This document shows positions 44,853 to 56,827 of a DNA stretch of 64,000 nt, one piece after another (positions within the stretch are counted from its first letter, which is position 1; every line of letters starts with the position of its first letter). The notes beneath the pieces were generated by a model. The model was not told the origin of the DNA and ran no database searches. It saw only the letters and a program-made list of their open reading frames with translations. Source of the stretch: Ambrosia x helenae (lineage: Eukaryota > Streptophyta > Magnoliopsida > Asterales > Asteraceae); NCBI GenBank assembly GCA_030844895.1, contig CM061224.1:76082567-76146566 (forward strand), written 5' to 3'. Made by a program: the position numbers and the translations under genes.

Positions 44853-46200
44853 TTATTGCTGTTCATTATTTCTCATCAGACTTTCTATAATTTGCCCTTT
44901 GAATTGTAATTCAAAGTTTAAGGAGAATAAGTCTTCAGCATCTCTTTCAAGCTCTAAGTTTAGAAGGTCTTGGAGATCATCTACACACAGACCATATGCA
45001 TCATCCATTCTTAACTTCTGAGCTTCTCCATCAGATCTGAGCAGAGTCAATTCGTGGGTGTCTTTGTTGACCTTCCACTTTAGAATTTTTGAACCTGAGG
45101 ATTTCTTGAGTTGTAGATTTATTTGGGATGAGTTTGGTGATGGAGGTCTGCCAATGATTCTTCTGAGTTCTTCAGAGACAGGGTCAGAGAAGTAATGGGC
45201 TTGGTTGAATATCCTTTATTTCACAAATGTTTCAGCAAACTCTTTTTCATCTTCTTCAGACATCTGTTTCTGCCTTTTGTACTGTTTCTTGGCAGCAATG
45301 GATAGATCAGATGTTGCAAGTAAGCTATCAAGTGAAAAGCTCTGTTGAGATCTTCTAACGACTGGTGCATCAGGATAATTTGGTTTTCTTGGTAGTGTGG
45401 GATCGGTTTTTCTATTCTCTTCAAGCTTCTTGTATGTTTCAACCAGTCTCAGCTCAGACCATCTTTCCACAGACCTCATTTCTCCATACTTGGCAACCAC
45501 TATCTCTTCCCTCATTCTTTTATATTTCAAGGCTCTGACTGGGTGTCTGCCTTTTCTGAAATCAGGGGCAAAAGCTTTTTGAGTAGGATTCTTGGTTATC
45601 TCTACAATTCTGTATAGTTCTTCTTGAAGGGCATGAGTGATCCAGCCTCCAAATTGTTTCTAATTTGCTTTGTAAGGCATGGTTGCCAAGATCTGATTAA
45701 GAATAGATTCCCTGACTACCCTTTCCAAATCACTACTGAGTGGCATGTCTGACATAGAATTGCTCAGGGTCTTAGCAAAATCTTCAATCCTTCTTAATTT
45801 GCTAACCTCTACTAAATGGATGCCCTGAATAGTCCTATCATCCATTCTTTTGCATCTCACCTTGATGATCAAATCTGTCTGTTCTGCTTTAAACTTCAAG
45901 TATTCATCAATGTTTCTGGGTAGACGCATATTTGGGAAAAATTGGAAAGTCCTTTTTTTATGGATCCTCGGTATTGTAGAAGGATTGAATTTCTCCCTTG
46001 AGTAGATCAAGCTAAAGAGGATACTGAGCAGCCAATGGTGTGTGGATGGTGGTGGTCTATGGGAAGAAAATTGGGAAGTGTGTGGCGAAAAGGATGTAAG
46101 TGGAATGGCTGGAATGGGTACATATTTTGGTGATGAAATGGGAGTTGGTGTAGTTTCTATGTTTTCATCCTATACCACAAAGGTTGATTTTCTCTTCCTT
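44853..46200 (-). pseudogene. Copia-C envelope-like ORF, C-terminal part, broken
   Basis: Pieces 46010-45660, 45530-45216 and 45050-44853 match the ordered C-terminus of the Copia-A envelope-like ORF (LRRIEDFAKTLSNSMSDMP; LRSDGEAQKLRMDDAYGL). It includes a segment (45216-45530, Lys/Glu-rich) that Copia-A has lost, and several frameshifts. Function unknown. Confidence 0.65.
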
Positions 46201-46326
46201 TTGTACAGGATCGGGGGAGATGATGGTGTTTGGGTAGTAGTGGATGTGTTAACATCTGTTGGCACTTGTGTAGGACCAGCAGATGTTTGGGGTTGTAATG
46301 GTGATGTGGGTGGCATAGTTATTATA

Positions 46327-46836
46327 TGTGCTAGTATGGATCGTATAACAACAAAGAATGATCAAACAAGTTAGTTTTAGGTGCGGAATCCCTAAAACAA
46401 TCACAAAATAATAGTCAAACAGATCAAAATAAGTAAATCATCATTTTCAAAAGCTTTTCATTAATTATAAACTCGATTACACGTTTAAAGATGGATACAA
46501 ACAGGGTAAGAACGTGAAAAGAGCTAAATAAACTTCTAGAGAGAATATCAGAAAGTGGAGGGAATAATATGACAAAAAGTTACATTCAAAAATCAAGCTT
46601 GACTATTTATAGACTGCGCATTCGCCCAAATGGTTTGTGCGAATGTGCAGGTTCACCCAAACTAACTGGTCGAACCAAGCTATACAATAAACAATATTCA
46701 CATTCGTCCAAAGCTTCCTCCTTCGCACCTTCTGATCTTCCTTCGCACCTTCTAAAAACTTCCTTCGCACCTTCGACATTCATCAAAACATATTTATTGA
46801 ACAATCCGAAGCACTAGTCGCACAATTGCATCTACA
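46327..46836 (-). repeat. Copia-B 3' LTR (~510 bp)
   Basis: The right edge lies at ...gcatctaca just before the PPT; the left edge is at TGTGCTAGTATGG (46327) or two bases in. It holds a TATA box (46602-46609) and an upstream cluster of CATTCGC words (46617-46775). Edges are inferred from TG/CA ends and the PPT since the other LTR is outside the window. Confidence 0.65.
46602..46775 (-). promoter_or_regulatory. Copia-B LTR promoter: TATA box with CATTCGC/CTTCGC cluster
   Basis: The minus strand carries CTATAAATAG near 46602-46611. Upstream of it is an inverted pair (cattcgccc ... gtgcgaatg, 46618-46645), then ggttcaccc...gtcgaacc, then three ccttcgcacctt repeats (about 46725-46770). Confidence 0.5.
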
Positions 46837-46850
46837 AACTCCCCCTCGAC
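46837..46850 (-). promoter_or_regulatory. Copia-B polypurine tract
   Basis: GTCGAGGGGGAGTT on the minus strand, next to the LTR. Confidence 0.75.
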
Positions 46851-49800
46851 TATTGCTTGGATTTCAATTCAGGCACCTTTTGCTTCTCCACAAACTTCCC
46901 GAGCTTCTCATCATAGTCACAACCAGCGTTAATGTCATACGCAAAGCACAGAAATACCACACGTTGGTATTTTCCTGCTTGCTCAGGATCCTTCACATCA
47001 GAATAGATCGGATTGTAAAACAACATTATGATATCCTCATGTGAACAGTTGATTAACCACATGGGATCAAAAATGTGTATTTTCTTGTAGTTCTTCTCTC
47101 CGTCTTTCAATACAATCACAGCCTCTGCTATCTTCCAATCGTAATACCACCAAATGAAATCTTTAGCGAAGTGTTGTGGGATCGGCAACAAAGGAATCTT
47201 TTTCAACACTCACGGTGGTTTATACTTTAACGTCACTTTGGGCATACCTGTAATCTGATCAATATCCTTTTTATGAACAATTCGTTTCGGATATTGTGGT
47301 TCAAACAAATCCCACTTGGTTCGGCTTTCTCTCGTCATCTTTTCAGCAAAGTAGGTAATCTGACTATTTGACATTCCCGTTAAACGGTGACGGCAAATAT
47401 CACGAATTGCCCAATAGGGAAGAGTCTTCAAATGATGAAACTTATCGAAATATAAGATCCCCTTCTCCCACTTCACTACTATGCATCTCAATTCTTTAAC
47501 AAACTTCCAGGCCAATGCACGACCTTTGAAAATACCACTATGAAGTTTGTAAAAGCTTCCTTGTATTTCAGCTTTCGGATGATTGTTTTCTTTCTCTTTC
47601 AATTTCCTCAAAAACTCCTTCAAACTCTCTGATTGCTCGAACCGTGGTTTATCATGCCCTTTGAAAATTTCATCTTCAAATGCTTTACTCTTCTCTTTTG
47701 CCAGTTTCTCGGCTTGGTTTAGCACATCATCCGAGAATCCAGGAAATCCACAATCTTGATTATTCTTGAAATATTGTGGATACTCCTCACTCGTTATGTC
47801 TTCCATTTCAACATCCTCAAAAGCAGGAACATCACGGTCATCAAAATGATTTCCGGCTTCCTTCTCAGGTATCTTTGGAATGAAATTATCAGCAAGCAAT
47901 TCTTCCAAAGTCTTTCCCACCTGTTTGGCTAAACCCTCAAGTATCTCTTTAGAAATCGCCGCAGAAACCTCTCCATCTTCAAGATCAGGGTCATCAAACT
48001 CCAATTCAAATAGTTTATTGCTCGACTCGAATATTTCTGGAAATCTGCTTGTCATGTCAATCGTCCAAACTCGATCTGTGAGCATCTGGCGATACATGTT
48101 CTTGTCTTCTTCTGATAACGGCTGCAGTTTCTCATTCCAGAATATATCGTCATCCACATTTTCTCCTGGAGTCTTAGAGCTCGACTCTCCACCCTTACTT
48201 GAATCACGCTTTTCATATGTATACTTTTCAGTGTTATCATCATCATCATCATCATCATCACTACTATCAAAAGCAGAGCTGTTTCCATCACTCGATCCAC
48301 CATCTGAACCTCCATCATCTCCATCATCTTTCTTCTTCTTCTTTTTAGAATCATTACCTGCATCTTCATCAAGTTCTTCATCTTCTTCTTCGTCAGATGG
48401 TTCAAAATCGACCTGCTCTTCATCTCTTTCCTTATCTTCTTCACCAGCTTGAAGTTGAGGAGCTCGAGAGTACAAGTCTTTGATCAAATCATCCATATGC
48501 TTGTTACTCTTCTTCAGCTGTTTGTTCTCCTCCTTCAAGACAATAATTCTTCTGGTGTTTCGTTGCTCGTGTTTCAGCAACTTCTTGTTCTCTCTCTTCA
48601 ACCTCTTGATAGTTTTCTTCAAAACTTCATTATCATCATGGGATGTGACTACGACTTCCAACATCTTTTGATCATTTGTCTTTAATTGCTCGATCTCAGT
48701 TTGCTGTTTGTTGATTATACTCATCATCTCGGATAACCTTTGATTCACAGCACTCATGATATCACTATCCACTGAAACCTTCTTCTTCATAGGTGGTTCA
48801 ACAACATCAGGCAGTTTGCCTTTCCTAATCTTCTTGAGCACATTATCCAATACTTCGTTAAACTGATCAACAGGTAAATCTTCACTCTGTTGTGTGCTCG
48901 AAGTAGTCGCAGTCTTTTGTTTCTTTTGTGCTGGTGCAGTAACCGGTGACTTAGAACTAGAAGCTGGTGGTAGTTTCTTACCAACTATAAGCGATTCAAT
49001 CTCCTTCTTTCTCTTTATACTTGGTTTTTCCGGTTTCTTCTTCTTTGACTTATCAGCTTGTACAGGTGAACCAGTAAAAACTTCATCTAAATTCAGAATC
49101 ATTTCATCTTCATCAACTGGGATTGGACTCTTATTCCCTTGATCTTCAACATTCTGACTAGCAGACACACCAGCCTCAGTGGCCTTCGGCGTGGTGGTCT
49201 TTAACGATTCAGTCTTCGAGTCCCAATGTTCATCTTCTTGCGTCTCTTCCGAATCAATCGACCCTTCGTCCACAATGTGTAAACCCTTCTTTGCCATTGT
49301 CTTGTTTCGTCTTGGTGTGCTTTTCTTCTTTTCAGGTTCAGTCGCAACCTCTAACCTTATATCTTTCTTCTTAATCTTTCCACTCTTGGCACCGACATTC
49401 ACAACCTGTCTTTTGCGCTTCGCATTAGGATCAACAGGATGTAATGGGTTATCAGGATCAGAATCACTGTTTGCATGTCTCACAAGCCCTTCACCTGGAT
49501 CTGTATAATCTATTCTTGCTAGATGTCCAAATAAACGCCTTACTAGTGGACATTCATTGACTGACAATCCCTTATACGCCTTCATCCTAGCAAGTGTATT
49601 AAGCGACATATGTTCCTGAACAACTATGTGCTTAGGATCTCTTTTCAAGTCTTTGTACTTGTTGTCAAACACCATCTGGAGGAAACGAGGATATAATAGA
49701 AACTTCAGATTCCTCGTGCCGTTCACAGGCTCTAGTAAGTGTTCCATCAGCATGCCTGAAACATTGAACGGTTTGTTCAATACCAGGGCAACCATCATAG

Positions 49801-50347
49801 AGCTGATACTTTTGCGCATTAAGTCATATCCTCCAGCTGCAGATCCGAAGACATGTATCAAAACGTGTGCCAAATATTTGAATTGGGGGCACAGTTTTCC
49901 CTTGTGCAATGAACCGTCAGTGATTGGTCCATTGTATTTCATTCTCAAGAAACACTTTCGCTGATCCATGAAACTAAACTCCTTAGGATCTGTCTTCTCA
50001 TCTTCTAAGTTCAACGCTTCTCTTAGATCTTACTCACAAACAATAACTCTCTGCCCTTGGATCTTGCTAGTCAAGCACGACTCGCAATTCCAGAAATTAA
50101 GCTTCGCTCCAGACCAGAATTCTTGCATCATATCTCTGTAAATAATCGCCGGTGTAGCAATAGCATCTATCACCCTGCATCTCTTCAAGAATTTAATGAT
50201 ACCGATAAACTCCGTGTGCTTTTTAACCTCTCCGAGATATGCACAGCAATTATGCGCATTCTCGAAGGCTAAAAGCTCTTCAGGAACTGTCTTGGCAGGT
50301 TGTGAGGATGATCCAGCTTGTTCAGTGGTCTTCTCCTGCTCGGACAT
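46850..50347 (-). CDS. Copia-B envelope-like / 'plant transposon protein' ORF, two in-frame stops
   Basis: One continuous frame of 1,165 codons starts at MSEQEK (50347) and is broken only by TAA at 50032-50030 and TGA at 47212-47210; there are no frameshifts. The N-terminal part (LLAFENAHNCCAYLGEVKKH; FLRMKYNGPITDGSLH; MVALVLNKPFNVSGMLM) resembles the putative plant transposon protein domain found in Sirevirus and Athila extra ORFs. Next come a basic Lys-rich segment, a coiled coil (about 48460-48730, IEQLKTNDQKML ... KEENKQLKKSN), an acidic tract with runs of Asp (about 48235-48400), and an ordered C-terminus (YWAIRDICRHRLTG). I see no signal peptide, membrane helix or fusion peptide, so 'envelope-like' is only a positional name. 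A pyrimidine-rich splice acceptor ends at 50356, just before the ATG. Confidence 0.75.
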
Positions 50348-50355
50348 GGTTAATT

Positions 50356-50372
50356 CTGCAAAACAAAACAAA
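50356..50372 (-). promoter_or_regulatory. Strong 3' splice acceptor before the envelope-like ATG
   Basis: The minus strand reads TTTGTTTTGTTTTGCAG with AG at 50357-50356 and the ATG nine bases later (50347). Confidence 0.55.
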
Positions 50373-50377
50373 GACAC

Positions 50378-52695
50378 ATGTTAAAAATCGACAAAAATTC
50401 AAATGTTGAAAATTTTGGTAATTAACATTCTCATTCGCCCAAACGGGGGTGCGAATGAGAAACAGCAAGGTACGAATGAGAAATTTTGATGGTATGAATG
50501 TATGGATTTTGATAAAAAGTTTCCTTCGCCCAACATTTCTTCATTCGACCAGTTGATTATCTCCTTCGCCCATTCGAAAGGGTCGAAGGAGTCAGTTCTT
50601 ATTTTGAATTTTCAATTTTGAAATTAAAGGATTCTGAACATGTTCTTTTGATTGGTATTGCACCTAACAATGCCGATCAACTAATTAAAACCAACAGTTT
50701 TATCTAAATCTCATTATCTCTGTGTTTTCATATCAAACCTAGGTTTCGAACAACAATACTGATCAATTGCAACAATCTACTGTATTAGAAACCTTGGTTT
50801 ATGATTATTCTCCCCCTAAAACACATAAATAATGAATCCCTACCATCAATTTTGACAATGAACTAGTTAATATCAAATTTTAAAAAATTAGGGCTCGAAA
50901 CAACAAAACAGTGATTAATCCATGAATCCTGAATGTTAACCTGTAAAAGATAGTGGAAAAGAATCAGTAGAATGTGACGATCACAATGGTATGATTTAAA
51001 ATAACAGGGCAACAAGGTGAGGTTAGAGTGAAATTTTTGAAAATTTTTTGAATAGGTTCGAATGAGACAGGAATGGTATATATAGGCACACTCCTTCGCC
51101 CATTTTATTCGTACGAAAGAGAAACTTTTGTCCCCTACGACCCTAGTTAAAGGTTCGAATGAGCCAAAAGGGTTCGAATGAAACATATGATCAAGAACAC
51201 TCTCCTTTGCCCGTTTAAAACATACGAAGGAACATGAAAAATCCCACATTCGACCAACCGAATGGGCGAATGAGAAATGGGATTTTGGATAAATTTTCCA
51301 AATCTCAAAAACGAGTCCCGGTCCAATTATTTTCCAACTTTTAAGCATCCAACATTCATATTTTCAAATTTAAAAAATTACAAAGCTCAAATGGTGTAAC
51401 AAGGTTTAGAAAATCGACATCAACCACCATCAGTTATCAAAAATAAGATGAAAAAGAAAAATCTTTTTGGATTTTCTAAAGTTTATGCTAAAACACACCT
51501 AAAATCTTTTTGAGTTTTGTAATTTTTGACGAGAAAATAAAATGCAGAAATATAAATGAAAAACTGTAAATGTTTTTGGGATTTCCGGTAAAGGGATCAT
51601 ATCAGTTATTGAAAAATCTGATCACACCATTGATCTTTTGAATTATTATCATTAAAGACAATGTGTGATCTGGCAACTGCTGGTATTGTGATCCACATAA
51701 ACTCACATGCAGACTTTTGTGCAGTGCTTTAAACTGATACTGATATTTAAAGTATAAATGTAATTGCCTGTGGTTCCCACGCACACGACATACTCCCGTA
51801 TCAAGAAGTAAATGCACAAAGACTCATTGTAAAGCGTGATTATGCTTTCGTCGTCTGTAATTTACAAGGTATAATGCACAGAGGTATACAGGTCAGCAAA
51901 TTAATGCAGCAAAGTAACATATGCATTGTACCAGGTTGAGGATTGATATTAATCATGATTTGCATCAGTGATTAATACGATGTAATAGATAATCTTTGAT
52001 CATCATATAACATGGAAAGTTCCTCAATTCGGTAACTTTAGGATTTGGCATAAAGCTCTTTTATAAAGACACCCTATCTGATCTAGGTCCGTAATCACTT
52101 ACAGCAGAAGATCAGAGAGGCTATCCCCAGACAACAAATAACATAACGACCCTAAACCTCCGAGTTTTGTACAAATACCCTATCAAACGAAATTACGTTA
52201 CTAAGACCATATGCCCATGAGGAGTTCATCCACACAACAATTCGTTTGATATGTATGTATCAAGCACGCAGTAATAGGTCTACGAAGCCTATCAGCACAT
52301 CGCACAGACTCAGAGACATGCCCTATATAGCAGTACATTACTTAGAATGTGTCAGATCCCCACTGATGTACTATCATTTCCCTTTATACTCCAGGAAATC
52401 ATTTTTGATTTTTCTGATTTTTATAGATTTTCGAATTTACTATTCCCAAGGATAAGCTGGAGCATTTCAAATATGTGACTGCCCAGATATCGTTTGTTCA
52501 CAGAAATCTGACGACAGTAATCTAAGGGAAGAAGATATAGCAGTCAGCAAAGAAATTTTCTAATTTTTATGGATTTTGAAATTTTTCAATGTTTTTGGAT
52601 TTTCGAAATTTTTCTGAAAAACAGTAAAAATTTAAACTAAAAAATGATAGACTGAGGTGGTGATCAGTCCTGTTTTTCTTTAATACCATTATCTT
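50378..52695 (-). other. Non-coding spacer of Copia-B between pol and the envelope-like ORF
   Basis: No coding sequence over 2.3 kb. The part nearest the ORF (50420-51280) is dense in CATTCGC / TTCGAATGAG / CCTTCGCCC words, some pairing (e.g. ctcattcgccc...gtgcgaatgag, 50429-50458). It contains a TATA box at 51077-51085. The rest (51300-52695) is AT-rich with no clear structure. Confidence 0.6.
51077..51085 (-). promoter_or_regulatory. Candidate internal TATA box for the envelope-like ORF
   Basis: CTATATATA on the minus strand, about 730 bp before the ATG. Immediately upstream (51090-51280) lie repeated ccttcgccc, ttcgaatgag and cgaatgggcgaatgag words, like those upstream of the LTR TATA box. 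Confidence 0.45.
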
Positions 52696-53478
52696 TTAAA
52701 AGATAATCAAATCTGGATTTGTCAAAAGCTTTGGTAAAAAATCTGCGCGTTGGTAATCAGTGTGGATTTTGACCATATCGATCAACACTTTAGCATAACA
52801 ATCACGGATAAAATGATATTTAATCCGGATATGTTTAGCCTTTGAGTGATTTACTAAGTCTTTTGTTAATGCGATTGCGGCCTCATTATCACAGTAAATA
52901 GGGGTTTTAAGAAATTGCAAACCGTAATCCACCATCTGTTGTTGGATCCAAAGAACCTGTGAGCAGCAGCTCGATGCTGAAACATATTCTGCTTCGCATG
53001 TGGATAGTGCAACTGCGGTTTGTTTCTTGCATTGCCAGGTCACGAGCCTGCTCCCCATAAACTGACATCCAGCCGTTGTGGATTTGCTGTCTTTGTCACA
53101 GCCGCCCCAATCTGCATCACTAAAAGCGATTAGGTCAAAATTATCATCATGAGGGTACCAAAGTCCTTTCGATGGACAACCCTTCAGATATCTAAGGATA
53201 CGCTTGACAGCTGCAAGATGACTCTGTTTCGGCTTCGATTGATATCGTGCACAAAGACATGTCGCAAACATTATATCCGGTCTAGACGCGGTGAGATACA
53301 TCAGAGATCCGACGATTGCTCTGTATGTAAATGGATCAGTCAGCTCCCCCTTAAGGTCAACTCCAATCCCGTGATTAGGTTGTATCGGGGTATCCATCGG
53401 CTTCGAATCATCCATCTGGAATCAGCTTAAGACTTCAGAAACGTATTTCGTCTGGTGAATAAAGATCCCCGTTGGTCT
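52696..53478 (-). pseudogene. Copia-B RNase H and RT connection
   Basis: The frame 53415-52696 starts MDDSKPMDTPIQPNHG and covers the RT thumb/connection (YRAIVGSLMYLTASRPDIMF) and RNase H: FSDADWGGCDKDSKST with the catalytic Asp, LSTCEAEYVSASSC with the catalytic Glu, IYCDNEAAIAL with the next Asp, and HIRIKYHFIRD. It ends at a stop at 52696. A stop separates it from the RT frame upstream (between 53479 and 53415). Otherwise the domain looks complete. Confidence 0.85.
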
Positions 53479-54194
53479 CTACTCCACCTGCAAGCCTAGG
53501 AAAAACTGCATTTCTCCCATTACGCTCATTTCGAACTTTTCCTGCATAACTTTTTCAAATTCCCTGCACAGAAGTTCGTTAGTTGACCCGAAAATAATAT
53601 CATCAACATAAATTTGTACAAGAAGCAAGTCAGCTCCTGCTCGTTTCATGAACAGTGTGCAGTCTACCAGTCCGCGTTTGAATCCTTTCGAGAGAAGATA
53701 CGTGCTCAGCTCCTCATACCATTGTCTCGGAGCCTGGTGCAACCCGTAGAGAGCTTTGTTTAAAACATAAACCTTATCCCGGTGAATAGGGTCCCAAAGC
53801 CTGGCGGTTGACCTACGTACACTTCCTCTTTGACCACACCGTAAAGAAATGCGCTCTTTACATCCATCTGATACACCTTGAATTTCTTCCATGATGCAAA
53901 CGCTAGGAACATTCGGATAGCTTCCAAGCGTGCAACCGGTGCATAGATTTCATTGTAGTCGATTCCCTCAACTTGATGAAAACCTTGAACGACCAAACGA
54001 GCTTTGTTTCTCACTATGACTCCTTTATCATCCTTCTTGCACTTAAACACCCATTTGGTTCCAATTTTCTTTCTTCCCGGGGGCAAATCCGTCAGCGTCC
54101 ATACACCGAGATTCTGAAATTGTAACAACTCTTCTTGCATTGCTTCCACCCAGGCATCATCCAAAAGAGCTTCCTTGTACGTCCGCGGTTCGAC
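53479..54194 (-). pseudogene. Copia-B reverse transcriptase
   Basis: Two overlapping frames (54164-53760, 53892-53479) give the RT_2 domain: WVEAMQEELLQFQNLGVWTL, GTKWVFKCKKDD, KARLVVQGFHQVEGIDY, YQMDVKSAFLYG, KALYGLHQAPRQWYE and the catalytic YVDDIIFGST (about 53586-53615). It continues to FEMSVMGEMQFFLGLQVE, the part Copia-A has lost. One frameshift lies near 53800, around the GQPPGFG segment. Confidence 0.87.
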
Positions 54195-55094
54195 CTACGA
54201 AACATAACAAGCGAAAGACCAGTCATTTTGAAAACCAGATTTTTGTATTTTGGCATATAAAGCAAGATTGCCAATATTTTCTGGTGCTTGAGCATTTCTC
54301 AACTGCCCTCTTGTCATCACGCTGCTACCAGGATCACCAATAACCTGTTCAAGCGGGTGTATCCGATGTATCTGAGATTCTGGATAATCAGGTACTTGTA
54401 CTCCCGTTTGAGTCATCAAATTCTCTGTAGAAACCAGATCATTACCCACATTCGATGTTGAAGCATCAGTAGTAGTTGAGTTCACTGGTGGTGTCACTGT
54501 AGCATTGTCCAGAATAGCATCACTTGTTGCATCATCGTCTTCATCTTCTAAATCTGATGAATTAAGCGTTGTAGAAGCTGCTTGGGGGTTTACAGTGATC
54601 GGACGCACTAACGGTGAAGTTACGGCGTTTTCGACCTCGTAATATAAGCGAAGTACAGCTTCTTCAACCATGCTATCTAGATTGAATGATTCAAAGAAGT
54701 CTTTGTAATCAAACATCCAATCTGGACCTCCACCCTGTACATTTTGTGTGTATCTTTGTACTTCGACATTAGCCCACTCCTCGACTTTTCTAGTTCTTTT
54801 GTTGAATACCCGTTTTAGTGGGGTTGCATATCCGAAGGATTCAGCATTGTACACGGGGCACCAAATGGTTCTAGATACTCCAGATTCGGCTTGCGTCGGT
54901 TCAACAGCTCATAAGAAGTTTTGCCAAACTTCTTCACTGTTAAAACACGGTTTAGAGTATAACATGTTGCGTAAATAGCTTCGTTCCGGAACATGACTGG
55001 AAGATTTGAATCCGCAAGCATAGTTCTCGCCGTCTCGATTAGAGTCCTGTTCTTTCTTTCTGCGACACCGTTCTGCTGGGGTGTATACGGAGCG
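54195..55094 (-). pseudogene. Copia-B integrase C-terminal half and linker to RT
   Basis: It starts at the cut HHAPYTPQQNGVAERKNRT (55094 downward), just before the catalytic Glu segment of the integrase core, and continues through IETARTMLADSNLP and SYELLNRRKPNLEYLEPFGA. A frameshift near 54830 leads into YATPLKRVFNKRTRKVEEWA and a variable Ser/Thr/Asp-rich linker up to the RT. The N-terminal half of integrase is missing from the window because of the insertion at 55095. Confidence 0.82.
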
Positions 55095-56811
55095 TGATGT
55101 GTGTAAATGTATATATAAAAATAACACAAGCTTTAATTAGAACGACTCACCTAAAAACTACACACGCACGGCAAGTGTACCGGTCGCAAAGCAGTAAACA
55201 GATAAGACCGAGTATCGAACCCAAAGACGCGAATGCAACTCTAGATCACAACCTCTACCGAATACTAGCCTAAATAAATATATACTTAAATGGGGGGTAT
55301 TTTAAACTACTAATTATAAACTTAACTAAACTAAATAGATTAAATTTAACTTAACTCGACAACTAATACGAACTTAAAGAACTGGAGAAATCAGATAGGA
55401 AGAAGGCTGGTAACCTGGGTAGAATCCTTACACTCTGGTTATAAAAGTTGACCTATGTAATCCGGTTGGAGACCCTGTTCTCATCTAATGAACCTCCTGT
55501 CAAGGATAGTCGACTAAATTCAAGGCGGGACAAGTGTTGAGATGCTAAAATGAAAGTGGATCGCCCCAGCGAAACCAAATCCCACAGTAATCCTTTAATC
55601 AACCACTCTTGGATCGAAAACTCCCAAACTGTGAAGCAGACTTAACTAATACGAATGAAATCCTAGGAAAACTCTAAACACGAATAAGTAACTGGCCTCG
55701 CCCCAGCGATAACCAAACTACCAAACAATGCCTAGTTAGTCAACCTAGCAATCCCGAATTATATTCCTACCCTTCGGGAAGGGATTGCACACCTTAGCTA
55801 ATTGATTTTAAAAACCCGTTAAACTTGCGTCATTCTTAACTGCAAGAACTAGCTCGACAACAAAAGTTAATCAATCTAGAATGATTTCTAGATCTAGGGT
55901 ATATTCCTATGTGCCTAGAACATCAAAACCAACAAACAAGTAATCAAATCAAAAAGCGTCAGCACACAAATATTCAAAATCAAACATAAAAATTAAATCA
56001 TGTAACCCAACACATCCAAAACGGAAAATATAAGTCTTTACTTAAAAACCATAAACTAGTTCATCATCCTAAGTCACCAATAAAAGGTTTAGCTCATAAT
56101 ATTTATAAACATCACAAAATAAATAAAAATAGTTTTAACCATGTCTATAAAAATATGAAACAAAAACTAAACCAAACCCGGGGTTCCTTGAATATTAATC
56201 TTTAACGTGCCCGAGACCTTCTCCCTTTCAAAGCTACCTCTCGTCTCCCACAGCCCTTTCGTGCCAATGAAAAAAAAAATAAAATCTTCGAATCCCCTTC
56301 TTGTGAATGCTGAATGAATGAATATATATATCTCCTAATGAATTTTTCTCCAAGAAAAATTGCCGTCAAAAACCTTTACTATCCATATCCATCCATATCT
56401 CAATTAGGTTTGTTTGACTTGGGCGTTGGGAAGTGACCCAAGGTCACGTGTTTTTTTTTTCTTTTAATTATTATTATTATTATTATTATATATAGTAGTA
56501 TAACTACGCTCTTTAGACTCGGGTGTTCTTGGCTTAACCAAAGTTGCTCGTTTACGCTCCAACGTCTATAAACACATGCTCTCAAGTGCTCGTGTTTCAA
56601 TTAAAATTCTTTCTTTTTAAGCTCATTTTCCACGAACACCTACAAAAATATAAAAACGAGTACTAAGAGTACCAAAAACTAATAAAAACTATACAATGAT
56701 AAAAATAGGCCAACAAACGAATACACGCCTAAAACTACTAAAAACTATATACAAAAGACTCAATTATAACTCAAAATACATAAGAGAATAGATGTGTTTT
56801 ACGACACATCA
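55095..56811 (-). repeat. 3' LTR with TGATGTGT...ACACATCA ends (1717 bp)
   Basis: The terminal inverted words tgatgtgtgtaaa and ttacgacacatca match at the two ends. The next bases are a C-rich PPT complement. It includes an (ATT)n tract at about 56467-56490 and a TA-rich region at 56320-56332. No ORF. Confidence 0.72.
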
Positions 56812-56827
56812 AACATCCCCACACTTG
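56812..56827 (-). promoter_or_regulatory. Polypurine tract of the TGATGTGT-type element
   Basis: CAAGTGTGGGGATGTT on the minus strand, next to the LTR. Confidence 0.7.

Larger units (their letters stand above)
44142..46326 (-). mobile_element. Copia-C: 3' end of a diverged Copia-A relative
   Basis: It begins with a 3' LTR (44142-44815) and a PPT at 44816. It then continues into the C-terminus of an envelope-like ORF until Copia-B interrupts it at 46327. The rest should lie beyond the window, past the other half of Copia-B. Its LTR is clearly more diverged from Copia-A than the two Copia-A LTRs are from each other. Confidence 0.8.
46327..55094 (-). mobile_element. Copia-B: Sirevirus-like Copia element, 5' part displaced beyond window
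   Basis: The order on the minus strand is integrase (end), RT, RNase H, a 2.3-kb non-coding spacer, a large envelope-like ORF, PPT, 3' LTR. The integrase frame is cut at 55094 by the TGATGTGT-type LTR element; gag, protease and 5' LTR must lie past that element. It is inserted in Copia-C. Pol carries a few stops and frameshifts. Confidence 0.82.

Noticed and set aside
47880..48452. 190-codon plus-strand frame, serine-rich
   Set aside because: It is the antisense shadow of the acidic (Asp/Glu) tract of the Copia-B envelope-like ORF; the minus frame is far longer and has the family motifs.
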